This document shows positions 25,801 through 39,400 of a stretch of 64,000 nucleotides of DNA, in pieces. The first letter of the stretch is position 1. The number at the start of each line of letters is the position of its first letter. The position numbers and the translations under genes were made by a program. The stretch covers positions 102,561-166,560 of the forward strand of contig JAGQDJ010000123.1 in NCBI GenBank assembly GCA_022885665.1. Reading direction: 5' to 3'. The notes beneath the pieces were generated by a model. The model was not told where the DNA came from and ran no database searches. It saw nothing but the letters and a program-made list of their open reading frames with translations. This stretch comes from Triops longicaudatus (lineage: Eukaryota > Arthropoda > Branchiopoda > Notostraca > Triopsidae).

Positions 25801-27184
25801 AGCTCTAATGATCTTTGAGAATCTGTATGGTTCCGTATCAGTAATGCAAGGATGAGTAACTTTGCGCGCGACAGGGTAGAATGTCTCTATCAAATGTATT
25901 AGTTAAGGGTGTCCGCTTCGATACACAGCAGAGGGCTCCTGGCACGATATAGGCCTATATTCTCACCCACGTGTTGTGAAGCATTAGAAATATAGACTGT
26001 TATGGCATCCGTTAAGTAAAGAGGCATGGGTGCTTTAGTTACTTAGTTCTTATTACCTTCATATGGAACACTTGTGAAAACTACTCTACTGTAAAAACGC
26101 TCTATTATGATTGCTTGGGACTGCAATTTCAAACTTTCATTACGATTCATTTAACGAATCATTACAAATTTGAGTGTAAAGTATCTTACGACAAAACGCA
26201 CGATAACACGATGACACTTTTGAATACACGGGTTGTACAGTAATAACAAACGAGGGCCTCCTAGTTTGAGGGCTAGCTTAACCTTATTTTAAGTTTTTTT
26301 TTTTAAAAAAGCGTATAATGGCTTACATCTAGTGTTATGCATTCAGATGCCAGTTCAAGACACGAGTAAAAACTGACAAAGCGCGAAATGTTATTATTGA
26401 CCCTAGTCTCCTTTACTTAATCTAACGACGGGGAATTACATGCCAAAGGCCTAGGTGATTTAAAAAATAAAGTATTCAACCTTTGCTGAAAAGTTTTCGA
26501 CAGTGAAGTTTTGGGAAAAAAAATCGGTAATTTTTTTTAGAAGAAAATATTTAGGATTTTGAGACGTCTTAATTTTAGAACATTTGATCTGAAGGATAAT
26601 TGGAGCCGTATAATTTAATATATTAATGAGAACATAATTCGATTTTTTCGCTCATCGACGGATTTACCGCCATTTCTAAGCTTCTCATGTGATAATTTTT
26701 AAGATAACTGGTAGATTCAACTTCTTTTTTTGTGAAGACACTCCATACATTCTTAAAAATACTCTTACTATGAAAACCTTACAGACAGATATGAGACAGT
26801 AATATATTGGAAGCATTACGGCAGAAATAAAAAAGCAATACCGTATTTTCAGTATGGAAATCAGTCGTAAATAAGTCCAGAAGTCGCGGCCAGGTACCGC
26901 GCAAGGTGGGGAAAAACGTAAAGTAACACCATCTACAAGACGTAGTGAAAACTGCATATGGCTAGCACTTTAAGCTTCGTATACATACACAATTAAGAAA
27001 AACGGAAACCCCAATACAGTAAAGGAAGTCTTGAATTCATTTTTCTTCTTATCAGAAACGTATCCGGGGTGGGTGCACTTGTTTTTATAGAGAATGACGC
27101 GTGTTGAGCTTAGAGAGAGCACTTTGTAAACCGAGTTCTTCTCGATATCAGTGCAAGATCCAGCAAAACCAAACAGTGCAAAAT
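22861..27184. other. Intergenic region between TAO kinase and SH2B
   Basis: AT-rich, with only short unsupported ORFs. An ORF at 24783-25001 is preceded by poly(A)-like runs and has no recognisable domain. The final few hundred bases should contain the SH2B promoter and 5'UTR. No gene, RNA or bounded element is supported here. Confidence 0.4.
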
Positions 27185-30100
27185 ATGGCCGATGCTGCAT
27201 ATTCGTTGGCGGGCCAACAACACCCGGCTGCCGGTATAGTTCCGCTCGAATTTCTCCGCAACTTTTGCGAAAAGCAAGCTGTCTCGCTCTCCATGGAGTT
27301 TGCTCGCTCTCTAAAGAAGCATTTAAGAAATTTGCCGTCTCTTCATTACAGTCCCAGTTTGCACTCCGAAGTGGCGGATTTGTTTATCCAGAAATTCCGG
27401 GCGTCTTGGGAATCCGAAGCCAAAACTGTCTTCGACGGGCCATTAGACCACGTATCTCACCGTAATTCACATCGCAACGTTCCGTCCACGCGTCCTCTAT
27501 CTAGTCAAAGTCAAGAACTCAGTGATTACTCAGACACGGAAGATTTCGTGGCCGCCAAACCTGAAAAACGCCACTTTTTTCGCCGGTTTTCCCTTAAAGG
27601 TATTCGCAAGGGAAAGAACTTCTTCCACAAACAGCATTCAGACGAATTGGAACTGTCTTCCCAACAAGCTGGCCGACCCAAAGACCGCGGCAAAGACCAA
27701 CGAAAACATAAAATGTCCAAAATGATGGTCGAATGTCGCAAGGAGGGTGTGATTAATTATTTAGCGGGAGAAAACGCGGACGGGAGTCACAAATGGGAAA
27801 AATGCCGCCTCATGCTCATTAAAACTGTTGGAGGTTACATGCTCGAGTTCTTCTCTCCACCAAAGGTAACTTAAAATAATCTTCCTGCTGTAGTTTTAAC
27901 TTTGTGCTCTTCTTAGGCGTCCAAACCGCGAAGTGGAGTTTTCTGTTTTTTAATCTCTGAAGCAAGAGAAACAACTGCCCTGGAAATGCCAGATTATGAA
28001 AACACCTTCGTTTTAAAAGCTGCCAACGGCTTAGAGTACGTTATAGAAGCTCAAGATGCCGAAGATATGAGAAGCTGGCTCACTAGTGTCCAATATTGCA
28101 TGCGGTTACCGGGAAGCAGTGTTCCTAATGAAGAAACCATGACAAGGTTCGAAGAACTCGATAAATAAATAAATGCACTAAATACCTAAAACAAAAAAGA
28201 AAAGTAAAAAATATAAAATTAACAAAAACAAGTCAGCTTAGGAAGCTTACAGTCAGCTTTTCAAGTTAAAATTTAAAGTAAATTACTTTTTCTTTGCAAT
28301 CATCCTTATTTATCACATTTGGTGAAAATATAGATAAAAAATACAATTAGATACATAAAGCTATTTGACAAAAACACAAATAAAACGTCTCAAAACTTTC
28401 TACTTTTGGATGAGAAATCTGCAGTTTCTATCATTATTGGCATAATTTTTGTTTCCCTATCACGTGAAGCTATTGACCAAGCTTATTAACCAAGCAAATG
28501 TTATAAATTGTTAGAAGCGTGACGTCGTTGGGAGCCCGGAGCGAAGATGAAGCATTGTTTCATGCAAGAAGTCATACATCAGCCAATTTTACTCCAGATT
28601 TACCTCCTCGTCTTCCTCAGCAAGATCAGGGCATCAACGGCTTTCGTTCGTTGAGATCAACCAGTATTCATGCCTTCGGGCTGAGCAATGTACAGTCACC
28701 TGCCATAGAACCAGAACCCAGTAAGAATTATAATAATAAAAATAAAAAATAAATGACTGAAGTTCACAGTAATTATTTAAAATTCAAACTTTCGTAGCTG
28801 GTGCAGATGTTTACGCGTCGCTACGGAGTTATCCCTGGTTCCATGGTACACTTTGCCGCACCGAAGCAGCCCAGTTGGTCCTCGAAGAAGGTCCGGGTGG
28901 GCATGGTGTCTTTTTGGTTCGTCAGAGTGAAACGCGTAAAGGCGAATTTGTTCTTACTTTCAACTTCCAAGGCCGAGCCAAGGTAAATTGATTTACAAAT
29001 GCTTTTGTTTCTCTTAAATTTGACTGAACTCCGCAACTTCCTCAAGTTTATACTTTTATTGTGAAAAGAATAAAATATACTTTTACTATAAAAAGGAAAT
29101 TTCAAGAAATCTTTAGAGCAGAGAAGAAAAAAATTCGAAGAAAAAACTTATAAAGTCGTATTAATGTTTTCCTTTTTGAAAATGATTTTTTTCAGTGTGT
29201 GTGCTTGTAATGTTCTTTAATGTGCTGGACTGCTGAAGACGGCGATACATCGCAGACGCGAAGTCGGCCGTCTGCATTCTTATTAAATTAAATTAATTAA
29301 TAAGTTGCAAAATGGTTACTGCAATATGTTGCTTTAATGTATAATCGTTGATGTTTGCCAAATTGGTATTTATTTTCTAGCACTTGAGGATGACGCTGAC
29401 CACAGAGGGCCAATGCCGCGTACAGCATTTATGGTTTCAAACCATATTCGACATGCTGGAGCACTTTAAGCTTCATCCTATTCCGTTAGAATCGGGCGGC
29501 GCGTCCGATGTGACATTAACCGAGTTCGTAGTGGCATTTCCTGAAGTGGATGAAGGCCGAATCAACAGTCCTTTGTCGAGCGAGCGACGACCGCCCACTC
29601 TTCCCGAATCTAGAGAAGTAATTCCCTTGATACGCTCCAGAGGACGTCGCGATCCTCGTTCTACCGTTTCCTTCATTCACTTTTCGTAGTAGTTCAGCCA
29701 AAAACATGACCCTTGAAAAACAAGCATGACTCCTTTGTATGACGCATTCTAAAAATCTTCGTTAGGCAAACAAATTACCTGCACGGTGGCTCTTGGTATA
29801 TATCTCCCTTTTCTTGGTCTATTAACGCCATTTCAAGCGCAAAACTTGGTGGGCGGAACGCTGAGTATGGAATGTTTCTTATTAATTTTTTCCCTGTAAA
29901 GTGAATGGTGTATCATAAAGCATGGCTTTATTTTTTGTGTTTTAACGTTGAAAAATGCGCTGGCATAATCGCTGATGTAACATTTAACAAATTTTTGCAC
30001 TTTTATATGTATTTCCTTCTCTGTGCCTGGCAGATATTCCTGTGACTTATTCCTGGCTTGTGACCCTTTATTTCGGGGCAGGAGGGGGGGGGGGTAGAGA

Positions 30101-30329
30101 TCTGACATTTTCCTATTTATCAGTCGTGGGAAGTTTGTAATTTGAATTTTTGTGCTTGCGGGGATTCTGACATTTGTAAAAGAATCTGCACTAAACTTTT
30201 CAGGTCATTACACACGGAGGCTCGGTGAGAATCCGCACCGAATCAATGGAACGACTCCAAGCTCAAGAAGAACGGTTAAGCAATACGGGCTCTTCCCGCG
30301 CTGTAGAGAATACTTACAGTTTCATATGA
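27185..30329 (+). CDS. SH2B: SH2B/Lnk adaptor protein
   Basis: Exons 27185-27865, 27917-28146, 28515-28720, 28798-28982, 29381-29617 and 30204-30329; 554 residues. SH2B adaptors link receptor and JAK tyrosine kinases, notably the insulin receptor, to downstream signalling. Residues about 18-80 form the N-terminal dimerisation helices (LEFLRNFCEKQAVSLSMEFA). A basic RRFSLKGIRKGK patch follows, then a PH domain (WEKCRLMLI, LEFFSPPK, ALEMPDYENTFVLKA). The SH2 domain has YPWFHGTL, the FLVRQSE arginine and LTFNFQGRAK. The last exon supplies ENTYSFI, the conserved C-terminal tyrosine motif. If the intron at 29618 is retained, reading runs on to a stop at 29687-29689. The third exon has a tandem TAGAAG acceptor. 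An in-frame ATG at 27101 would add 28 residues. Confidence 0.95.
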
Positions 30330-31056
30330 CAACCCTGGGTACCCCATCGCCGTTAGTCATTAATATATATATTTTCTTAATGGGCAACAGCGATTGGGTT
30401 GGGGCATTTTTGACATTGGGTGCCATTTTCGAACGGGAAAAAGGGACTGGGTATTATGTAAAAAATTCTGGAGCCCCGAACGTTGATATTTATTAGTTTC
30501 ATCCTTGATCTCGGGCAATCTGATATGAAGTAAAGCATAGAGGGTAAAGGTTGTATTTCTTTTCCCAGGTGGAGTTGGTGTATTGTTAATATTTCTTCCG
30601 TTTGGCTTGGGTTGTTGTTGAAGCAATGGTAGGGTTGGCTCCCCATTTTTATACTATGGTGTAATAGTTGAAAGACAAGGGCGAATGTCCTCTAAATGTT
30701 AAAGTTTTTAGTCAGAAAGAATTTTCGTCGTCATCGGTTTCACTTTTTTGGTCAAGACTGTTAAACTGGTGTCGTTATTTCCACCTGAGGGGCGTTATCC
30801 TCCTTTTTGTCCCCTCCCACATGTTTTCCAAGCCTAATGGTTGTTTTTCTTTCGAAGGGGAACGATAAAAATGACAATACAATTCAGTGACGTTAAAAGA
30901 CTGTTATAATACTTTCTCTTAATGCAATAACAGAGGTCTCGTAAAACATAAAATTCGACTTTAAACTGAACAACAATCACGTCAAAAGATCGGGGCGGGG
31001 CTACATAAAGGGTCAGTAAAATGTTCCACAAGAAAAAAATAGTTGGCGTTTATACA

Positions 31057-31066
31057 ATAAATAAAC
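31057..31066 (+). terminator. Candidate poly(A) signal, SH2B
   Basis: AATAAATAAA about 730 bases after the SH2B stop. It is the first strong plus-strand signal I noticed there. Confidence 0.35.
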
Positions 31067-31926
31067 CATTAACCAAGTAAAAACTGGATCGAAAACTTCT
31101 TTCGTCTTATTTCTAAACTTTAGTTTGTAGCGAGGGAAAAAATTTTCTTATTTATCCAAAAAAGCAACACAAGCCACAATATGAATGCAGAGAACTAACT
31201 ATGACTGTCTTTGGGCTTTTGCACTTGCCATACGATAATGTGACTTTGATGTCCTTGAGACAATCCACGAGAATTTCCGTCATCTTCATTTTCTAGGAAG
31301 GAAACAGATATATAAAAAACATCAGTTTCGAATTCGCTTACCGATTCGTGAAACACTAAACGAAAACTAACGATAGCCCCTTATTTAGCACAGTACGCCA
31401 TTCTGTCACCAAAAACCCACGTGGAAGTTTACTGGATAAGAAGCTCCCAAAAATGCTTGCATGCCCCTACACATCGACCCCAAGTAAAATATGGGAAAAG
31501 AACGAAGTAGATTTTCAGTGAGTGCAGCATTCCGTTAAGGGTGCAGTACAGCAATGAGAAAATTAATGTTTCTTTTCTCAGCAAGAGTGGTCGTTGCCAA
31601 CAGTCTACATCCGCCATAATTAGAATATCAAGATCCACCTTCATTATGTCGCTACACATCAATCCATAATACAAAATTGGTTTAAATTAGGGTTACTACA
31701 CTTGCCAGTGCTACGGGCTTTTATTTTATTTAAGTCTACAAATTTAATGCATTCTCCAAGCAAAAGGCGGCAGTAAGAAAGAAAAAAGCCTTTTCTATGA
31801 GCCCCTTTTTCTCCGATTTTTAACGCAATTTACATCGGATTATTACTAAACGAACTTAACGTAAGTTAACTTTAATTTTACTAACCTAAGCAACCCCTAC
31901 GTTACACAGGCGTATACGTACATACT

Positions 31927-32103
31927 CAGTGGCGTCGTGCCATAAGGGGCCCGGGGTACCCGGGCAACCCCAAAATTTTTGCCATCCTGAGAAAAAAGGT
32001 ATCACCCTTTTTCAAAATTTGCAAACCTGAAAAAAAGTACCACCTTTTTACAAGAAATGCAAAATCGGGCACCCCCAAACTTTTTAAGTGCACGACGCCA
32101 CTG
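31927..32103 (-). mobile_element. hAT-type MITE, copy 1
   Basis: A 177-bp palindrome-ended element with CAGTGGCGTCGTGC at one end and its inverted counterpart GCACGACGCCACTG at the other. A perfect 8-bp target duplication, TACATACT, lies at 31919-31926 and 32104-32111. The interior (G-rich run, TTGCATTTCTTG, CAGGATGGCAAAAAT on the minus strand) matches copy 2 read in the opposite orientation. The 8-bp duplication and CAGTGG terminus indicate a hAT-superfamily non-autonomous element. Confidence 0.9.
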
Positions 32104-33013
32104 TACATACTACATACGTACAGTCCCCATTACTTTTTGGTTTTTAACAGTTTTATAGCGGGCTTTAAAATAAAACCCAACATAAACTTACTTAACTTAT
32201 CTATCACTACTTAACGTACCTGGCCATTTTCCCAACGGATTTCTGAGGCAAACAAGATCAAGTTTAACCGAACTTAATGTACCCTTACATGACCTGACTA
32301 AATCTTACCTAAGCGTTTCGCGACAGATCCTGGAGAGATCGACTTGAACTTTTCGTACCATTGCTAGAACAACCAAACATGATCTAACCATTTTACAACA
32401 GATTCTGAAACAAACGAAGTCAAGTCTCGCCTAACTCTAACAAAACCTATTCTAACCGATTTATGAGTAGATCTCGAACAATCTTGCGGTTTTACAACGG
32501 GTCCTCAAGCAAGCAAACACGCATAATTTAACGTAGCGTATTCAACGTTACTTACCCTAACAGTGCAATCGTTTCAGAATGGATTCTGACGCTAACAAAC
32601 TTAAGCTGAACCAAACCAAAATTAACTTAAATCAACTGTTTTTACAGCGCATTCTGAAACGAAAACAAACTGTGCCCTAGTATTTCTACAACAAGTTTCG
32701 AAACAGTTTTCAAGCGAATTGCGAAGTTAGGTTATGTAAAGATAGTGCTACAGTCGACACTCGATACAATCTCCCGAATGTATTTTTTTTAAGTTAATAA
32801 ATTGTTTCATTTTTTCCCCGCTGACGCCTTTCCCTAATACTTACATAACTAGGACCGTAAAACTTTTCCACTATAGCCGACAATTCCTTATAATAAGATT
32901 CTACTTTAGTCTTCTACATAACACTAAATATTACTTCTCGACAGGAAAAGGAATAAGAAGCTATGGTAGTTTCGTTTCAGTCAGGTTAGGTTGGCGCTAG
33001 GATCGATCTAAAA

Positions 33014-33093
33014 CAGGGGTTTTCAAACTGTGGACCGCGAATCCCTTGTTCCATGCCAGCGAGCCGCAGATTTGAAAAGTTTGAAAACCGCTG
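33014..33093. mobile_element. hAT-like 80-bp footprint
   Basis: The left terminus CAGGGGTTTTCAAACT and the right terminus AGTTTGAAAACCGCTG (the left arm's reverse complement with one mismatch) enclose about 50 bp. The flanks ATCTAAAA and GTCTAGAT agree at only 5 of 8 positions. The CAGGGGTTCTCAAAC-type terminus is common in short hAT elements. The rest of 30330-33407 holds the SH2B 3' side, MITE copy 1 and decayed AACTTAACC repeats at about 31850-32700. Confidence 0.5.
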
Positions 33094-33407
33094 GTCTAGA
33101 TAAATTCAGTTGCCAGGCTAAGCCTGTTTGCTAAAAAGTCCGCACTAGAACGATTAAAAACAAGATGTAGTGATAGGTGTGGTTTAAGGGTGTTTGCGAA
33201 AATCACTGGAACTTTCATACTTAAGTCCAATTAAGTCCCGACCTAATATGGCGGATCACCAGTTCTAAGATGGCGGACATGGGCTGTAAGGTACATTTAC
33301 AAAAGAAAGAACATGTAGCTTGAACGTGAAGAAAATAAATGGATGGGAAATCCTACCGGCCCCTAAAAATTGTGTGATCTGAGAGTGTGTGAGTGGGAAG
33401 GGAATGT

Positions 33408-36400
33408 TTACGTCCGCGCAGTAGCAGCAGCTGAAGGTTGAGTAGTACTAGTTGTAGTAGTATTGGTGGTGGTAGTTTCAGTAGTAGCTGCTGCTGTTGA
33501 GGATTTCTGAGTGGTTTGGCTAGTTAGTTGCCAGACGATTAAATGGCTGGCTCCGTCACGATCGTCATCCGAACCCTCTGCAGGACACGATATAACACAC
33601 ACGAAGTGACAAACAAAGAAGCTCAGAAAAAAAAACACACAAGGAAACCCGCTTCTTTACTTTAGCCAGTAACAAAACAATTGATAACCCCGCGTCCCAC
33701 GCCTATGTTATGTTGAAAGCCATTCGATGACGGGGGTTGATTTATTGATATTCCCAGGAATGCTCAACCCAACGCGAAAAGAAGACTGAAAGTAAGAAAA
33801 GAAAACGGAAATGAGCACTTTACCTAGTCGGAAATCCACGTAACCTTCGCCTCCCGACATGACCAGCATACAGGGGGTATTCAACGTCGAACTGCAAGCT
33901 GACATTCCACCTTGTCCTAAATCAATCAAATATCACAACAATGAAAGATCCTTTTAATCATGTGGGTAAAAGCAAACGAAAGAAAAAAATACAAAAATTC
34001 CGCTCACTGCAAGCAACTTTTTAAATAAAAACTAAAATGAATAAAAGATAAAAAATCGAATAAACTTGAAAATGGAAGACAAGATGTCAGAAAACCTGCT
34101 GAACATAGAAAACTGAAATCTGAGATGAGTATGAAAATGAACGTCAATGTTAAAAAATGCCAGAAAAGGTGGGAAATAAATAGCAATTAATATGGCCAAC
34201 GTTGAATACGTGAACGAAGTTAATTCCTGGCAACGTACCAGGGACCGCTACAAAGAATTTGACTGCATCTCGGTGCCCGTGAAAAGACAGCTGAGCTTGG
34301 GCCATCGAACAGTACGGTAGGAAGCTCCCAACGACGATTTTATCATCCTGGCCTTTGTATAAACGGGGTCCGTTTTCGTACGCGTCGATAATTCCTTGCT
34401 GCTCTAGCTCAAGACTCAGAGGCTGTCCTTCTTCTTTGTTCGTAGCTGCCGAACTACTGGTTATAGGCTTAACGGATACAGGCTTCGTGCGAGAAGCTAG
34501 AAAAGAAAAAAATACAATATGGAGAAGTGAGTTCGCATGACTTTTTAAGATTTTCACCATTACCACTGGATGTCCTTCCAGCTTCAGAGAACACGATAGC
34601 TGTCATTACACACCAATTACTCAATACACTAGAATTATCCAACGTTTGATACGAAAAAGGTAAAAAAAAAAACGTTCTGAAAAAGTTGGAAGAATGCCAA
34701 ACGGTTCTTTACCACATTTTATTTATCAGTTTGCTAAACTGGTGTCAAAGAGAGTGTCTACAGATCAAGTCTATCGGGTTAAGTCTCTTTGGCGTTAAAT
34801 TAAATATCGGAAGCTACAGAAATTAAACTTACCTTCAGACAAAGGTACAGAGATAATAACGCCATTGCCAGTACCCATCCATAACCTACGACACGTGGCC
34901 AGCATAGATGTGATACGGACGAAGGAGAAACCAAGTTTGCCGGTACCTAGTAAGCGCAATCCTTTCAGTTATCACGAGTTTACTCTTTTATAATACAATC
35001 TCTACCCAGCATTTTAGAGACGTAAGGTTCGACGTCGACATCTTGCAAATGCGTCCAATTAACTGCGTGAAAAAGCCGGATCGACGAGTCCAATCGGATG
35101 GAAATCCACACTCCGTCGCCCGTCCACGCCATCTGCCGTACTTGCGACTCTTTTCGAGGATGAGCTTCGAAACTGCCTTGCAGCGCCATGGTTTCAGGAT
35201 CCAGGACCAGAATTCGGTTGCGGTAGCCGCACCAAACGGTAGAACGTACTCGGATCATGCAACGTATCGAATGGTGTGGTTGTCCTAACTCGAGCAAGAA
35301 GTATGAAGACGCATCCCATGTTCCGTTAGCTGACCGGCGGAAAAATGCGACGCAGCCGTTTGCTAACGCTGCCAAAACTCGTCCTCTTACGTGTCTGTTT
35401 TAAAAACAAAAAACAATATAAGTATTTTGTTTTAAACCACTGAGTTTTTTATATGAAATTCTTACACAAGCGCCAGAATAGCGTCTGGTAACTTCCTTGT
35501 CCACAAGGGAGTACGCCAATGGGGTGGATCCGGACCCAAAGCGGAGTGCACATAGAGGTCACCGGTTTGACATCCTAACCAAACGGTCGGCAACAGCGCC
35601 AAGTGCTCTGATGGAAAAAAAAGGCACGAAATTATCACGATAGTGAAAAATACGAGACTTAAAACATATTACTGAACATTCAAAAATCACGAGAATACCT
35701 GTAGGTACTCTGTTTAAACCAGGAGGATTTAACGATGATGCTGGTGGGGGGACATCTAAACCAGGGAGAGAGAAAATTTACACACAAGCCACTATTACCA
35801 ACAAGCAACCCTTTTTTAACAATTGGAAAGCTTTGCGTACAGTAAGCTAAATTTACTTGAAGCAAAAACAAATATAAGAAGACTGACTCGAACAAAATCG
35901 TCTAGTAGAACATCGCTTTACACGGTGTCTTAAGAAACGCTCCACTAGTTTTGCCCTCAAGCTTCGTTTTACGCGGTTTTCAAACCGGGACAAACAAAAA
36001 AAAGACATCTGGACGTTTAATTTTTGGCAAAATAAGGAAACAAAAACAGAACCTACGCACCTGAAGAGGGATGCGCCACTTCCTTTTTAAGCACCGCCCC
36101 TTGTGGCACATCTAAAACCAAAACGTACAACATGTAACACAAGACAAACTTTGGGGAAAAAAATCTTTTACAAACATTCACAAGCCACGACACACGTGCT
36201 TTACTCTTCTTTTAACCAAAGATATACAAATTGGGTTCAGAGCACAAATTTTTAACCTGGTAGCTCCTGTTCCGAATCAGGTTTAGGAGCTGTTACTCCC
36301 TGAGCGTCGCAGGAGACAAAAGTGAGGCGATTAAGGTCGCTGGTGGGAAGCTCTTCGCTGCTTCTTGAGCGAGGTCGCGAGTTTTCTTCATTGTCGCCAC

Positions 36401-39400
36401 TTTCTGTCGTAGCTGGTGTCCCATTTCCAGTGAGATCGTCCTTTGGAGGAGGGAAATCGGTAGTTTTCGCCCCTATGGACACATAGAAAATCAAATTTAC
36501 TTAAACCCCAGAACAAAATTAACGACGCCAGGCGTGAATTTTATATGAGAAATGCAATATCTCCAACAATGGGAATAAGACTGAATTCAACGATAAGACA
36601 AACAGCTTCAGTATTATGTGTTTATCGCAGACAAACAACAAATCGCAAAACAGACTTACAACGGCAACTACTTTAAGGGTGCCTCTAGTGACAAATCGTG
36701 AGTTTATTTAGGACACGCCGTCTTGAAACATATGTATCAATTTTAATACCGTCAGTCCGTACCTGGAACAGACGCCATGCAAAGTACACACGAGGTCGAG
36801 ACAGGGAATCGGTCTAAAATGTCGCCTGGGCGGTTGGCATCGATGACTACGACTTGGCTGGTACCTTGTGCGGCCATTGCAATCCAAACTATCGAAGTAA
36901 GATCTTTGCCTGGTTCTTCTAGCTCTTCCACTTCAGCTTGACTCGCCTATATAACAAATATCCGAATTAAGATGCAAACAGAAAAGCAAAAGTTGAACAA
37001 CCAACTGAGAGAAGGGGAGATTACTAAAATGAAAATAAGGAACACAAAAATATTCACAAAATAGTCACGAAACAACAGCTGAATCATCAAAGTTACGGAA
37101 ATAGGTAAAAAACTACACAAGAGTCTGTAATTATGTTGATAAAGGGCATCTTAGGTTATGTTTCCATCGCCATCTTAACACGTTTTACTGAGCAAATCCA
37201 AACAGTTACAAACAGAGCACTAAGTATCTAAATATGCGTTTGCGAGCAAAACTAGCACGGTAATTTGCAATATTATGGTCCGTAACATGTGGTAAGATGG
37301 CAGTGGAAACGCAGCCATAAAGATCTCGCGACATACTAAAAAGAGTATAATCTTTTCGAGTCAAAGAAATTAAACAAAAAAGAAAATTCAACAAACGAAT
37401 TATAACATGAAACAAAATTCCATCCTTTTTAATTTTATTGCCGACGTAGGCCCCATGACTGCTGTCAGCAATAGCACGCTATACGCAAAATGAAATGAAC
37501 ATAACACATAGAATAGCAATATAACACGGAACGTAATGACTCACAAATTAAAATTTAAGATTCCTTAACAAATAAGAATATTTCCTAATTGTACCTTAAT
37601 TTCTTCTTGGATTTTCTTCATTTCTGGGTGGTCTTCGCTTTCTTCCAAGGTGCCATTCGTTTGCCCCGCAGTGTAAAACACCGATCCACCTACGACAGCG
37701 CCTCCATCAGCTGTTTGACCTCCACTGAGGTCAATGCCTACAGCGCACCACAGTTTCATGCTAGTTTCATTCTCTAGCAATGGTCGGCAATACACCGGTA
37801 CCGGCACGCCGGTGGACGACTGTGCTTGCGACGCGGTACTGGCCACTGTCGTTGTTGTCGTGTTTGTACTCGAAGCAGAAGAGCTGCCCGCCACTGTCAC
37901 CGCTTTACCGGGCGCCCTGGAGGGTAATGACCAACCGTAGGCTTGCAAGCGTCCATCTTCCCTGTCCCGGTTGACGTGACCCATCAAGCGACCATCCGCT
38001 GAGCGTCGGTTGGCTTCTCGCTCCGCCTTTTTTCGTAAGGCCGGCGGTCCGTTATGGGCGTTGCTACCCCCCGGCGTAATCTGGTTCCCCGCAGCGTTGT
38101 ACTGTACAAGCGGCGATGACGAAGGACGATTCGGGGCTGACGACCGCTCCGGAGATGAAAAGAGTCCACTGAAACTGTACAATGTAGAGAACACAAATAA
38201 ATTATTAAAAAAAAAGTGACGTAAGAAATTAAACGGATATAAATAAAACTAACAAGCATAGCCATAAAATTATATAGGGAATGAATAACATAAAGAAAAA
38301 GGAAGTACGGTGAGTATTAAAAAAAGAAATAAGATGAGTATTAAAAAAATTCTCAGACAGCAAAGAGTGACGCTCAAGCTGAATGGAAAAGGAAAAATAA
38401 ATAGAAAAATACATATAAAGTAAAAGAAAAGAAATGGTTACGCTTGAAATGTTTCAAGGAAAAAGGGTTTAAACAAGTAAAGAAGTGAAGGAAAACGTTA
38501 CAATTTCCAGAAAGACATTCGCGATCCGGGTCGACGTTCTAAGGAATCTGGCGACGTGCGGGACGCACGCAATAGTTCGGTCCATCGCACAGCTTCTTGC
38601 AATTCCATGTACTTTTCTTTGTACTGGTTACGCTCCAAGAGCACGCGAGCCATTTCGGTGCGGTTGAAGCGTTTGCGTTGAGCCATTGGGACGTCCTCCT
38701 ATCAAAATTATATCAATAAAACGGTGCTTAAAATCTTCGAAATCACTGAACCTTCAAATTAGGGAAAAATAGAAAAGGAGAAAAATCGCAACAAATTGGA
38801 ATGTAACAATCAATTCACACGACTTCACAGAATAAAAGAACAATTGAAAAACACAAGAAATCAGGTTAAAAATGCGAGAACGTTCCTATGGCGCGAATAG
38901 TATGAAAATACGCAAATTACTACGGTAAAGTATTTTCAATACAAAAGAAACCGTACTTCTTCATCTGATTTGCCATGCGTATGCTGCAGACGCTCAGTTT
39001 CTTCTCTCAGGCGTCTCATTTCTTCTTCCATTTCTTGCAAACGAATTTTCAAGCGCTGTTCCACGGCTTTCAAGCTGCGGATTTCTTCACGTAGTATTTC
39101 GCCTTCGCTCGTTAATTCATCCACCCGGGCAATGAGGTCATCTTTCACAATGTTTAACGCGTTCCTTTACGAAAATACCGCTATCAATCTTTTCAAACCT
39201 TACAGAATGACAAGTTCTTACTTTGTTGCGAGGAGTTCGTTGTTTTCCAAGATCAAGTTCTCCACCTCACGTCCCATTCCGTAAAAATTATCACTCACTG
39301 GCAAACAAAATCGACGTAAGCAAAGCATTTTTAAAAGATATTTTCTGAGATAAGGGCATTTTTGAAAGGCAAAACTGATTTTTCGTTAGCAACGAAACAG

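Noticed and set aside
33408..33500. ACC/ACT-rich tract at the end of JIP3 as a microsatellite
   Set aside because: It is in frame and encodes the Thr/Ser-rich C terminus after the conserved HLIVWQL, so I treat it as coding, though it may be prone to length change.
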